Positions 30,719 to 39,195 of a stretch of DNA of 64,000 nt are shown here, in pieces (position 1 is the first letter of the stretch; every line of letters begins with the position of its first letter). The position numbers and the translations under genes are program-made. The notes beneath the pieces are model-generated. The model had not been told where the DNA came from, did no database searches, and saw only the letters and a list, made by a program, of their open reading frames with translations. This DNA is from Deltaproteobacteria bacterium (GTDB lineage Bacteria; Myxococcota_A; UBA9160; UBA4427): the NCBI GenBank assembly GCA_029261855.1, contig JAJDAN010000048.1, forward strand, positions 1-64,000, read 5' to 3'.

Positions 30719-32701
30719 CTAGAAATAGAAGGCGAGGGCGAGCGAGGCCTCGAGCCAGCCGTCTCCGTCGATGCGGTTGACCTGCACCCCGAGCAGCAAC
30801 GAGGCCGGCCCGGTCAGTCGGATGCGTTGCTCGACACCCGCTCGGTACCAGGTCGTGCGATCGCCTGCGAGAAAGCGCGTGATGCCCGCATGCACGTGTG
30901 TCCTCAGCCTGTCGCCGGCGCTATCGAGGCTCGCGCCGACGCTGGCACCGGGTCCGAATGCGACGTCGTCTCGAAGGGCGGAGCCGACGTCCAGGGTGAC
31001 CTTGCCCATGGCGTAGAGCGACAGGACCTGGAAGGGGGACGCGGCCAGGCCGATGCCCCCGTTGGTTCGCCAGACGTACTTCTCGTCGAAGTCGTCGCCG
31101 GGGCTGGGGTCGGCCATCAGTCGCGTGCGCAAGCCCGTGTCGAACTTCCAGGCGACCGGTCGCAAGAAGCGATCGCGCGGACTCAGCGACGCGACGTCGA
31201 GGACGACGAGCTCTTCGAGCCGGACCCGGCTCCGCTCGGGCTCGTAGCGAATCCGCGTGTCGAGGACCGAAACACGGTTGGCCGCGGCGTGCCCTTCGGC
31301 CGGGTCGAGCAGGTCGTGGAGCGCGGGGCGGATCCGCAGCTCGACGTAACCGTCTCCATCGCGAACGCCCCCGCCCAGGCCGATCAGACTCGTGCCGTGT
31401 CCACGGTCTGGACGCGTTTCCTTGCGATCCGGCGAGGGCGTCTCTTCCTCCATGCGTCCGAGCCGGCTGCGCGCGACGAGCAGGTCGCGCGAGCGACCAC
31501 GCGCTGCTGCGGCGTCGACCCGCCCGGTCAGGGCGTCGTACTTGAGCGCCTCGTAGGCGACGCCGAGCACCCGGGCCTGGGCGGCGGCAGGCAGGGCCGC
31601 CAGGCGCGCATCGTCGGGCGACGCGTCCCCCGCCGAGAGGTCGAGGGCGAGGCTGCGCTCGTCCCCGCTGAGACGTCCGCTCGTTTCGCGCAGCAGGGTC
31701 GCCGGCGACGGCCGGAAGGCGACGGCACGCACCCAGCCCGCGCGGTCCACCGCGCGCACCGTGTCCACGGGCAGGACCTGGGCCGGGAAACCGTCCCCCA
31801 GCCGCGAGTTCGGACGCGTGACTTCGAGCAGGCGAAGCAACTGATACGAGCAGTTGTCGTCGAAGAACCAGTAGGGGAAGTCGACGCCTCTCAGCTCCCA
31901 CAAGTGCATGGCGAAGAAGTCGATCTCCTCCGCGTCGAGGTCGAGGGTGTACTCCCAGATGTCGCGGTTCTCCCAGTCCGCATAGCGCTCGAGTCGCTCG
32001 TACCAGGGCCCCACGCCGAAGTAGCCGGGGTAGATGCCGATCGGTCCCTTGGCGAGATAGGTGAGGGCGCCGTCGTCGCCGATGTCGCCCGTGAAGTCGA
32101 CCGCGTAGCCGAGCAGTTGGCTGCCGTCGTCCTGTCCCCGGTCGAGGCGGAGCAGGGTGTGCCCGAACATCGAGGCCGGGTTCTCGAGGAAGGCCTCGGC
32201 AAAGATCAGCGTGAGCCGCTGGTCCGGCAGTCGCTCGCGCCAGACGAGGTAGTTCGCGCAATCGAGGCGCGGCAGTCGTGTGTGATCGAAGTCGAGCTGC
32301 GAGTCCAGCCAGTGGAAGCGAGCCACGAAGACGCACTGCGGCGGATCGTCGCTGCCGACTCGCGGCTCGGTTTCGAAGAAGGAACGGAGGGTCGCGACGA
32401 GTTCGCGCTCCGGGTTCCGCCTCCCCTCCGCGTCCAGGAAGAAGCGCGGGGAGGCCGCCTGGCTCTGCAACCCTCGCAGCGGACGCTGCTCGTAGTGGAG
32501 CAGGGCGCGCCAGGTCTCGCTCTCGTGCAGCCCCTGGGCGACGGCGCGCTGCGCGAGCGCGTCTGCGTAGTCGTTCCCCGAGTCGTCTGCGTCTGCACCG
32601 GCCGGAGCGCCGAAGGCGGCGAGCAGGCTACAGACAGCGACGATCAGGCCGCGCCGGACGCAAGAAGCGCCGCCCCGAGTCGACCCGGAGCGGCGCTTCA
32701 T
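30719..32701 (-). CDS. DUF4105 (Lnb-like) envelope protein with C-terminal beta-barrel-like part
   Basis: The 660-residue precursor has a signal peptide (CVRRGLIVAVCSLLAAFGAP). The N-terminal half contains the DUF4105 hallmarks LIFAEAFLENPASMFGHTLL near residue 165 and FFDDNCSYQLLRLLEVTRP near 280, with His and Cys in positions like those of papain-type folds; related Lnb proteins transacylate lipoproteins. The C-terminal half from about 430 alternates short strands (YVELRIRPALHDLLD, SLYAMGKVTLDVGSAL) and ends in phenylalanine (ALAFYF), as outer-membrane barrels do. It probably sits in the outer membrane. The DUF3015 gene is 42 bases upstream on the same strand and the exosortase gene is 160 bases downstream. 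Confidence 0.88.
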   Translation of the reverse strand: MKRRSGSTRGGASCVRRGLIVAVCSLLAAFGAPAGADADDSGNDYADALAQRAVAQGLHESETWRALLHYEQRPLRGLQSQAASPRFFLDAEGRRNPERELVATLRSFFETEPRVGSDDPPQCVFVARFHWLDSQLDFDHTRLPRLDCANYLVWRERLPDQRLTLIFAEAFLENPASMFGHTLLRLDRGQDDGSQLLGYAVDFTGDIGDDGALTYLAKGPIGIYPGYFGVGPWYERLERYADWENRDIWEYTLDLDAEEIDFFAMHLWELRGVDFPYWFFDDNCSYQLLRLLEVTRPNSRLGDGFPAQVLPVDTVRAVDRAGWVRAVAFRPSPATLLRETSGRLSGDERSLALDLSAGDASPDDARLAALPAAAQARVLGVAYEALKYDALTGRVDAAAARGRSRDLLVARSRLGRMEEETPSPDRKETRPDRGHGTSLIGLGGGVRDGDGYVELRIRPALHDLLDPAEGHAAANRVSVLDTRIRYEPERSRVRLEELVVLDVASLSPRDRFLRPVAWKFDTGLRTRLMADPSPGDDFDEKYVWRTNGGIGLAASPFQVLSLYAMGKVTLDVGSALRDDVAFGPGASVGASLDSAGDRLRTHVHAGITRFLAGDRTTWYRAGVEQRIRLTGPASLLLGVQVNRIDGDGWLEASLALAFYF

Positions 32702-32743
32702 GGATCCTCCCGCAGTTCTCTCGCTGCGAAGTCGGATCGCGAA

Positions 32744-33238
32744 TCAGCCGCGCGCGTAGCCGCGGAGTCTCGCGTCCTCTCGCAGCAGTCGATCGAGGTT
32801 CTCGAGCATCTCCCCGGCCGTCGTACCGCTGGTCGGAAACAGCGTCGCGAAGTGGGCCTGGGTGAAGCTCCCGAACGCCTCCCGGTCCTGGGGCGCGACC
32901 TCGAGCAAGGCCTGGAAGGCGGCCAGGGTCTCGCCTTTCCCGGTCGCCATGTCCGAGGCCAGGCGATCGAAGTTGCTGCCGGTGAAGTGGTCGATCTGGG
33001 CGGTCACCGTGTCCTGGCCGTTGCAGTTGACCAGCCCGAAGGTGATCGAGATCGACTGGAAGGTGATGCCGTTGGTGCTGGAGCCGAGGATCTTGTACCC
33101 GACGCCGCTGTTGCCCTCCATGAGCATGGTGCCGACGCCGCAGCCGATGTCGTTGTCAGCCAGCGCGGGCGCGCCGACCGCGATCGCGGCGATGGCGACG
33201 AACGTCGCGAGGACGCTGTTGCGGATGCTTCGAATCAC
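32744..33238 (-). CDS. DUF3015 family exported protein
   Basis: The 164-residue precursor starts VIRSIRNSVLATFVAIAAIA with a signal peptide cleaved near ALA-DND. The mature part begins NDIGCGVGTMLMEGNSG, then YKILGSSTNGITFQSISITF with a paired cysteine in LVNCNGQD, and a helical C-terminus (ASDMATGKGETLAAFQALLE); this is the DUF3015 pattern, small periplasmic proteins of unknown function. A GTG at 33238 follows GGGGGGT at a good distance and is preferred; a TTG five codons earlier is the alternative. It is the first gene before DUF4105 on the minus strand and is likely co-transcribed with it. Confidence 0.87.
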   Translation of the reverse strand: MIRSIRNSVLATFVAIAAIAVGAPALADNDIGCGVGTMLMEGNSGVGYKILGSSTNGITFQSISITFGLVNCNGQDTVTAQIDHFTGSNFDRLASDMATGKGETLAAFQALLEVAPQDREAFGSFTQAHFATLFPTSGTTAGEMLENLDRLLREDARLRGYARG

Positions 33239-33313
33239 TTGCTTACCCCCCAAGAAGGAAATGGAACGAACGAAGTCGAGTCGAAAGGCCGCAGGACGGC
33301 CTGCGCGCGCATC

Positions 33314-34263
33314 CTAGCGGAGCTGTGCGAAGAAGGCGCGGACGTCGGCGACCAGGAGCTCGGGCGCCTCCATGGCAGCGAAGTGTCCACCGCGCGGCAT
33401 CTCCGTCCAGCGTTGCAGGTCGTACTGGCGAGCGACCCAGGCGCGCGGCGGACGCACCAGCTCGCCCGGGAACAGCGCACATCCGACGGGAACCCGATGC
33501 TCCGTGCGCAAGCTGCCCGCGGCTCGCACCGTTTCGGCGTACAGGCGCATGGAAGAGTTGATGCTGTTCGTCACCCAGTACAGGGTGATGTTCCCGAGCA
33601 GCTGATCCTTCGTATAGACCGCTTCGAGGTCGCCGTCGCAGTCGCTCCAGCTGCGGAACTTCTCGACGATCCAGGACGGTGATCCGGGTCGACCGCGCCG
33701 AGGCCCTGGGAGATCACGGACCCCCAGTCGCCGCCCTGGGCGCCGTAGCGGGTGTAGCCGAGGCGCGACATCAACTGAGCGATCATCTCCGACACCCGCA
33801 ACGGGTGCATGCCCGGCGCTCGCGCGGCTTCGGAGAAGCCGTAGCCGGGGATCGACGGGCGGACCACGTGGAACGCGTCCTGTGCCCGGCCCCCGTGTGC
33901 GGTCGGGTCTCGCAGGGGATCGATGATGTCGAGGAATTCGAGCACCGACCCCGGCCAGCCGTGTGTCACCACCAGCGGCAGTGCTTCCGGGTGTTTCGAA
34001 CGCGCGTGCACGAAGTGCAGCTCGAGGTCGTCGATGCGGGTGCGGAACTGCTCGAAGCCGTTGAGCCGCGCCTCGGTCTTCCGCCAGTCGAACGCGTCCC
34101 GCCAGTAGGCGCACAGCTGCTTCAGGGTGCCGAGGTCGGTTCCGTAGGACCAGTCGGCGTCGTTGACCTCGTCGGGCCAGCGGGTACGCGTGAGACGGTC
34201 ACGCAGATCGACGAGGACGGCCTCGTCGATCTCGCAACGGAACGGGACGATCGCGTCGCTCAT
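33314..34263 (-). pseudogene. epoxide hydrolase, broken by internal deletion and frameshift
   Basis: The frame from the ATG at 34263 reads an epoxide hydrolase N-terminus (IVPFRCEIDEAVLVDLRDRL, LVVTHGWPGSVLEFLDII, SIPGYGFSEAAR) through the nucleophile elbow GAQGGDWGSVISQGLG and then runs out of family sequence near 33680. From there the family continues in another frame: PSWIVEKFRSWSDCDGD, LGNITLYWVTNSINSSMRLY, and GGHFAAMEAPELL with the catalytic His, ending at TAG 33314. About 100 residues that normally lie between these blocks (lid region) are missing, so this is a deletion as well as a frame change. The product cannot be a working enzyme. An assembly error is possible. Upstream is a 24-base gap to the amidohydrolase. 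Confidence 0.87.
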
Positions 34264-34287
34264 GCCTGGGCTCGATTCGGACCAGGC

Positions 34288-35400
34288 TCAGTTCAGACGC
34301 GTCAGGTCGATGTCGTAGAGCTCCGCGACGTTCTCGCACAGGATCGCGCGTCGCTGCTCGTCGCGCAGGTGCTTGCCGTGCTCGGCCAGCATTTCCTGGG
34401 ACCAGGGCCAGGTCGAGTCGCTGTGGGGGAAGTCGTTGGCCCACATCAAGCGCTTCCAGTTCATCATGTCCGCGCTGCGGAACGCCACCCAGTCGTCCTG
34501 GAAGGTGGTGTAGATGCAGTCCGCGAAGTACTCGGAGGGCAGCCGCGACAGCTTCTGTCCGGCCGGCAGCCAGTTGTGATGTCGCTTGTAGGCGTGGTCC
34601 ATCCGGTACATGTAGTGGGGTACCCAGCCGGCATCGGCTTCGACGCAAACGACGCGCAGCTCCGGATGGCGTTCGAACACCCCGCCCAGGATCAGCGTGC
34701 CCATGATGTCCTGGCAGCCACGGATGATGGACAGGAAGCCATTCATCTTCGGGCCGCGCACCGGGCTCGTGTCGCGCGTGGTCAGGATGTGGAAGGAGAG
34801 GGGAATTCCGAGCTCGATGGCCTTTCGCCAGAACGGGTCGTAGACGGGGGAATCGTAGTCTTCGACTGCGGGGTCACCGGGCATCATCACGCCGCGCAGG
34901 CCCAGGGCCCGAATGGCCTCGAGGTCGGTGATCCCTTCCTCGACACTGCGCATCGCGGTCTGCCCGCAACCGAGCAGCCGGTCGGGATGCGCCGAACAGT
35001 ACTCGGCGATCCAGCGATTGTAGGCGTCGAAGCAGGCCTTCTTGTAGTCGAAGTCCTTGTGGTTGCAGAGCACCATGCCGACCGTCGGGTAGATCACCTC
35101 GCAAGACACGCCGTCCCGGTCCTGGTCTGCCATCCGCGCTTCCGGGTCCCAGCCGCCCCGGTGCATCTCTTCGAAGTGAGTGCCGGTGATCCGGATCTCT
35201 TCGGGCTTCTTGCCCGCGGCTGCGACGAGCCCGATGGGGACGGGCTTGCTCATGCCGTCCACGAAGAAGAAGTCTCCGGCCTCGCCGAGGTCCTTCATGA
35301 CCGGGGCCTTGTCCTTCCACTTCGGGTCGATGTAGTCGACGTAGGCGTTCCCGGGCTCGGTGATGTGCGAGTCCGCCGAAATGATCGGATAGTCGGCCAT
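34288..35400 (-). CDS. amidohydrolase family 2 metal-dependent hydrolase
   Basis: The 370-residue protein begins MADYPIISADSHITEPGNAY, with the DxHxxE N-terminal strand of the amidohydrolase-2 family. The metal histidine strand IPLSFHILTTRDT is near residue 200, RVVCVEADAGWVPHYMYRMD near 250, and the last metal strand LMWANDFPHSDSTWPWSQ near 315. It is a paralogue in style of the protein at 1883-3076 but only loosely similar. The ATG at 35400 follows GGATCCCCC. Relatives decarboxylate or hydrolyse aromatic ring-cleavage products; the substrate is not known. It is 39 bases downstream of the degenerate amidohydrolase and directly upstream of the broken epoxide hydrolase, on the same strand. Confidence 0.92.
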   Translation of the reverse strand: MADYPIISADSHITEPGNAYVDYIDPKWKDKAPVMKDLGEAGDFFFVDGMSKPVPIGLVAAAGKKPEEIRITGTHFEEMHRGGWDPEARMADQDRDGVSCEVIYPTVGMVLCNHKDFDYKKACFDAYNRWIAEYCSAHPDRLLGCGQTAMRSVEEGITDLEAIRALGLRGVMMPGDPAVEDYDSPVYDPFWRKAIELGIPLSFHILTTRDTSPVRGPKMNGFLSIIRGCQDIMGTLILGGVFERHPELRVVCVEADAGWVPHYMYRMDHAYKRHHNWLPAGQKLSRLPSEYFADCIYTTFQDDWVAFRSADMMNWKRLMWANDFPHSDSTWPWSQEMLAEHGKHLRDEQRRAILCENVAELYDIDLTRLN

Positions 35401-35439
35401 GGGGGATCCTCCAGTGGTGCGGGACGACGAACCACGAGC

Positions 35440-36666
35440 TTAGCGTTCGTAGACGACCTGCCCGCCCGCGATCACCGCGGTCACGTGACTGGTGTACTCG
35501 AAGGGGTCGCCGTCGAACAGCACCAGGTCGGCCACCTTGCCGGCCTCGATCGAGCCGTAGTCGTCGGCGATCCCGAGGATCTCGGCCGCGCCGAGGGTGA
35601 TGGCGCGCAGGGCCGCGTCCGCGCCGAGGCCGTTGACGGCTGCCACGGCAGCCTCGAAGAGCAGCACCCGGTTCTTGGGCACGTAGGACTCATAGCCCGA
35701 GCGGATTGCCAGCGGGATCCCCGCCTGGGTGACGAATGCCGCGTTCTCGTAGCTGGCGTTCTCGGTTTCGGGGGTCGAGACACGTTCCATCACCGGGCCG
35801 ACCAGCACGGGCACGCCGGCCGCGCGCAGGGCGGGACGCACGCGATAGGCCTCGGTCGCGGACGAAATGATCGTGTCCAACTCGAACTCGCGGGTGATGC
35901 GAAGGGCGGTCTCGATGTCGTCGGCCCGGCTCGCGGTGAAGATCGCCGGCAGCCGCCCCTTCGTGACCTCGCGCAGTGCGTCGAGGCCGAGGTCGGTCGC
36001 GTGCGGTCCGCCGAAGAAGCCGCGTCGATGGCGCTGCGCGGCGGTGAGACGTTCCCGGATCAAGGCCGCCGTGCCCATGCGCGTGGACGTCCCGCGCCCC
36101 TCGGCGTAGGTGGCCTTCGGGATCTCTCCCAGGTTGAAGACCATGGCGGACGGCGACCGGATGGCCATCTCGTCGGCGCTGTCTCCATGGGTGCGGAAGA
36201 TGCCAGCCTGGCCGGCGATGGGGTTGGCGGGGCCGGGGCCGGTCTGGATGGTGGTGACGCCGTGCTCGAGCAGGAAGCGCAGCAGCGGGTCTCGCGGGTC
36301 GAAACCGTCGATCGCGCGCAGGGCGGACTGGTCCGGGTCCGTCAGCTCGTCCTGGTCGAGGACCGCCGACACGTTGCGCAGGCCCGAGAGCCCGGCGCTG
36401 GTGTGCGCGTCGATGAAGCCCGGTGTCGCGAGACGGGCCGCGCGCACCACGGCGCCTGCGGGCACGGGGATCTCCTGCCACGGCCCGACCGCGCGAATAC
36501 GGCCGTCCTGCACGACGACGCGGGCCTTCGTCAGCGTGGTGCCGGTTCCGGTTCGCAGGCTCTCGACATCGAGTACCAGCGTCGAAGCCGCGGTGCTGCC
36601 GGCCGCGAGCAGAACCGTCACGATGACTCCGAGGCCGAGCCCCCCTCCGCGCGAAAGCCCCCTCAT
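35440..36666 (-). CDS. amidohydrolase-fold protein lacking metal-binding histidines
   Basis: The 408-residue protein has a signal peptide (LGLGVIVTVLLAAGSTAAS) and the imidazolonepropionase-like amidohydrolase layout. The expected HxH at the end of strand 1 reads ATPGFIDAHTSAGLSG (His-Thr-Ser), the strand-5 region reads IFTASRADDIETALRI where its neighbour has HHHTHRSDDIQT, the strand-6 region reads IISSATEAY where the neighbour has LQHASEAW, and the strand-8 Asp region reads LAIRSGYES where the neighbour has AIHTDDFI. The metal site is therefore gone while the overall fold and the C-terminal IEAGKVADLVLFDGDPFEY are kept. It is coupled by ATGA to the intact amidohydrolase upstream, so a non-catalytic partner subunit is plausible. 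Confidence 0.9.
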   Translation of the reverse strand: MRGLSRGGGLGLGVIVTVLLAAGSTAASTLVLDVESLRTGTGTTLTKARVVVQDGRIRAVGPWQEIPVPAGAVVRAARLATPGFIDAHTSAGLSGLRNVSAVLDQDELTDPDQSALRAIDGFDPRDPLLRFLLEHGVTTIQTGPGPANPIAGQAGIFRTHGDSADEMAIRSPSAMVFNLGEIPKATYAEGRGTSTRMGTAALIRERLTAAQRHRRGFFGGPHATDLGLDALREVTKGRLPAIFTASRADDIETALRITREFELDTIISSATEAYRVRPALRAAGVPVLVGPVMERVSTPETENASYENAAFVTQAGIPLAIRSGYESYVPKNRVLLFEAAVAAVNGLGADAALRAITLGAAEILGIADDYGSIEAGKVADLVLFDGDPFEYTSHVTAVIAGGQVVYER

Positions 36667-38057
36667 TGGGCGCCTCCTGCCACGGCACCCGCGTCCGCCG
36701 GTGTGGGCGGCGGCGGGTACGCGGCACCGAGCGCGAAGCCACCCGTCGCGTAGCCACGCTGCGCCGGGTCGCTGCGATCGAAGACCTGCACGCCGTCGAT
36801 CCAGGTCTCGAGCACCTGCGTGTAGACGCTGAACGGGTCCCCCGACAGCAGGACGAGGTCGGCGTCCTTGCCGGTCTCGATGGATCCGACGCGGTGCTCG
36901 AGCCGAAGCATCCGCGCCGGCTCGAGGGTGAGCGCCCGAAGCGCCATCTTCGGGCTCATGCCGCCTCGCACGGCCATGGCGCCGCTCCGCAGGAAGAGCC
37001 GGGATGGCGTGATGAAGTCGTCGGTGTGGATCGCCACGCGCACGCCCGCGGCCTCGAGGATCGCGCCATAGTCTGCCCGATACTCGCTCGACTCGAGCTT
37101 GCCGCCCGGGCTGTCGAGGTGGATGATCGAGACGGGTACGCCGGCGTCCGCGATCTCGTCCGCGACCTTCCAGGCCTCACTCGCGTGCTGCAGCACGAGG
37201 TCGAAACCGAACTCCCGCTGAAGACGCAGCACGGTCTGGATGTCGTCGCTGCGATGGGTGTGATGGTGGACGGTGCGCCGACCGTCGAGCACCTCGACCA
37301 TGGGCTCGAGCTCGAGGTCTCGGGCCGGCTCTTCGGATTCCTTGCCGCTCGCGACCAGACGCTTGTGCTTCGCCCACTTGTCCTGATAGGCCTGGGCGCG
37401 CACGAACAGGTCGCGCTGCACGCCGGCGATCCCCATGCGCGTGGCCGGGGCCTGCCCACTGGCGGCACCTCGTCGCTTGGGGTTCTCGCCGTTCGCCATC
37501 TTCAGGCCACCCTGGATGGGTGCCCCGGGGCCGGCGACGAGCATCTCTTCGATGCTGTTGCCCCGCAGCTTCACGTAGGCGGTCTGGCCGCTCACGACCG
37601 TTCCGCTGCCCGGCATGATGTTGGCCGTGGTGATGCCGCCGGCCGTCGCCATGCGCACGCCCGGGTCGTCGGGCCAGATCGCGTCGATGGCCGAGAGCTG
37701 GGGCTGAGCGGGCTTGGCGGGGTCGTTGCCATCGCTGTGGGCGGGCACGCTCGGCCGCGGGTAGACGCCGATGTGGGAATGGGTGTCCACGAGGCCCGGA
37801 ATCAACACGCGCCCCGAGACGTCGCGAATCTCTGCATCGTCCGGGATCTTCACCTGGTCGACGGGCCCGACCTGGGTGATGCGCCCGCGGTCGATCACGA
37901 CGACGCCCTTCTCGAGGGTGTCCCCGGATACGGTCCGGACCTCGGCGCCCACGAAGGCGATCTTGGCCGCCTGTGCGGACGCGCCGGGAACGGCGGACAG
38001 CGCGAGGACGGCGAGCCCCGCCGCCGCCAGCAATCGAATCCTGTGCATCGAAGTCAT
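36663..38057 (-). CDS. exported imidazolonepropionase-like amidohydrolase
   Basis: The 464-residue precursor has a signal peptide (LLAAAGLAVLALSAVPGASA) and an intact subtype of the amidohydrolase barrel: IPGLVDTHSHIGVYPRP near residue 95 with HxH, RRTVHHHTHRSDDIQTVLRL near 265, VLQHASEAWKVADEI near 295 and RVAIHTDDFITPSRL near 345 with the final Asp. The dihydroorotase-like ends (GRVLIPGL; IETGKDADLVLLSGDPFS) flank the barrel. Substrates of exported members include dipeptides and other amides. A Pro/Ala-rich tail ends the protein. The next gene downstream, overlapping by ATGA, is a close relative that has lost the metal ligands. Confidence 0.92.
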   Translation of the reverse strand: MTSMHRIRLLAAAGLAVLALSAVPGASAQAAKIAFVGAEVRTVSGDTLEKGVVVIDRGRITQVGPVDQVKIPDDAEIRDVSGRVLIPGLVDTHSHIGVYPRPSVPAHSDGNDPAKPAQPQLSAIDAIWPDDPGVRMATAGGITTANIMPGSGTVVSGQTAYVKLRGNSIEEMLVAGPGAPIQGGLKMANGENPKRRGAASGQAPATRMGIAGVQRDLFVRAQAYQDKWAKHKRLVASGKESEEPARDLELEPMVEVLDGRRTVHHHTHRSDDIQTVLRLQREFGFDLVLQHASEAWKVADEIADAGVPVSIIHLDSPGGKLESSEYRADYGAILEAAGVRVAIHTDDFITPSRLFLRSGAMAVRGGMSPKMALRALTLEPARMLRLEHRVGSIETGKDADLVLLSGDPFSVYTQVLETWIDGVQVFDRSDPAQRGYATGGFALGAAYPPPPTPADAGAVAGGAQ

Positions 38058-38079
38058 CTCCGGTTCCGGGGGTTCGGGT

Positions 38080-39129
38080 CTAACGGGATGTCGCGAGATC
38101 GCCGATCTCGCGTTCGTTGACGTGTCCGGCGGCGAGCATCCAGCGATAGGTGTCTGCGAGGGTGTCGTCGAGGTCGCGGTAGCGCAGTCCGAGGTCGCGC
38201 TGCGCCGGCGAGCCGTCCGCGGTGGGCCAGCACGTCGCGAATTCCATGGCCTCGCGCGTGATCGGGATGGGGAGCTCGAAGGGCACCCGAGTCCGCACGG
38301 CGTCGACGACCCGACCGATCCCGCGCATCAACGCCCCGGGAACGTGGTAGCGGGGAAGCCGTCGCCCGGTCACGCGTTCGACCGCGGCGTACAGCGAGGG
38401 CCAGGCATGGTAGGGGCCGGCGGCGATGAAGCGGCCCTGGGGAAGGTCGGACTCGAGCAGCGCGACATGGAGGTCCGCCAGGTCTCGGACGTCGATGGGC
38501 TGATAGCCGGTGGAAGTCAGGACTGCGCCGTAGCGGACGAAGAACGAGACCGCGCGATTGGGGTCGGTCAACCCGGGGTCGTCGGGTCCGATTGCCGCCG
38601 TGGGAAAGGTCGTCAGGATGGGTGCACCTGCGGCCTGCAGCTCGCGCACCGTGCGTTCCCCGAATGCTTTCGACTGGCCGTAGGCATTCGCGCCCCGCCT
38701 GGACGTCGTTTCGCGCGTCGCCACCACGGGCGAGTCGCCCGTCAACGCCGGCCCGTTCGGAACGAACAACGCGCCGGCGCTCGAGACGTACACGATGCGC
38801 CGGAGACCGCGTTCGACCGCGCCGCCGATCACCAGACGGACGCTGCCTTCGTTGTTGGTCCGGACTTCGTCGCCTCGGGCGGCCTCGAGGGCGACGAGTG
38901 CGGCGGTGTGCACGAGGCCCTCGCAGCCCGTCAACAGAGCGTCGACGCTTTCCGCGTCGGTGGCGTCGCCAACGACCACGTCGTCGGGCTCGATGCCGAG
39001 AGGCGCGTAGATGCGCTTCATCTTGGCCGGATCGCGCACCAGCAACCGCACGCGATGCCCAGCGGCGAGCAGTGCGCGCACACTATGGGACCCGATGAAG
39101 CCGGTCCCGCCGGTCACGGCTACGAGCAA
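38080..39129 (-). CDS. NAD(P)-dependent epimerase/dehydratase (extended SDR, DFR-like)
   Basis: The 349-residue protein is an extended short-chain dehydrogenase: VAVTGGTGFIGSHSVRALL at the N-terminus (GxxGxxG), DVVVGDATDAES near residue 55, VHTAALVALEAARGDEV near 75, the catalytic Ser in RIVYVSSAGALFVP near 120 and YxxxK in NAYGQSKAFGERT near 155. It is of the dihydroflavonol-4-reductase/cholesterol-dehydrogenase-like group, which act on hydroxylated cyclic substrates. The preferred start is TTG at 39129, eight bases after GGGGGAG; longer frames upstream run into the divergent TPR gene and have no support. It is divergent from that gene across 66 bases. Confidence 0.9.
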   Translation of the reverse strand: MLVAVTGGTGFIGSHSVRALLAAGHRVRLLVRDPAKMKRIYAPLGIEPDDVVVGDATDAESVDALLTGCEGLVHTAALVALEAARGDEVRTNNEGSVRLVIGGAVERGLRRIVYVSSAGALFVPNGPALTGDSPVVATRETTSRRGANAYGQSKAFGERTVRELQAAGAPILTTFPTAAIGPDDPGLTDPNRAVSFFVRYGAVLTSTGYQPIDVRDLADLHVALLESDLPQGRFIAAGPYHAWPSLYAAVERVTGRRLPRYHVPGALMRGIGRVVDAVRTRVPFELPIPITREAMEFATCWPTADGSPAQRDLGLRYRDLDDTLADTYRWMLAAGHVNEREIGDLATSR

Positions 39130-39195
39130 AGCCCTGTCTCCCCCGTTATATTGCTTGGCCGCCGCGAATCCTTCGGCACGAACGCAGGGGAAGAC

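Noticed and set aside
30689-36753. Two long plus-strand frames of about 1000 codons each (30689-33682 and 33679-36753)
   Set aside because: They lie opposite well-supported minus-strand genes (DUF4105, DUF3015, amidohydrolases) and contain no family motifs; third-position GC bias explains them.
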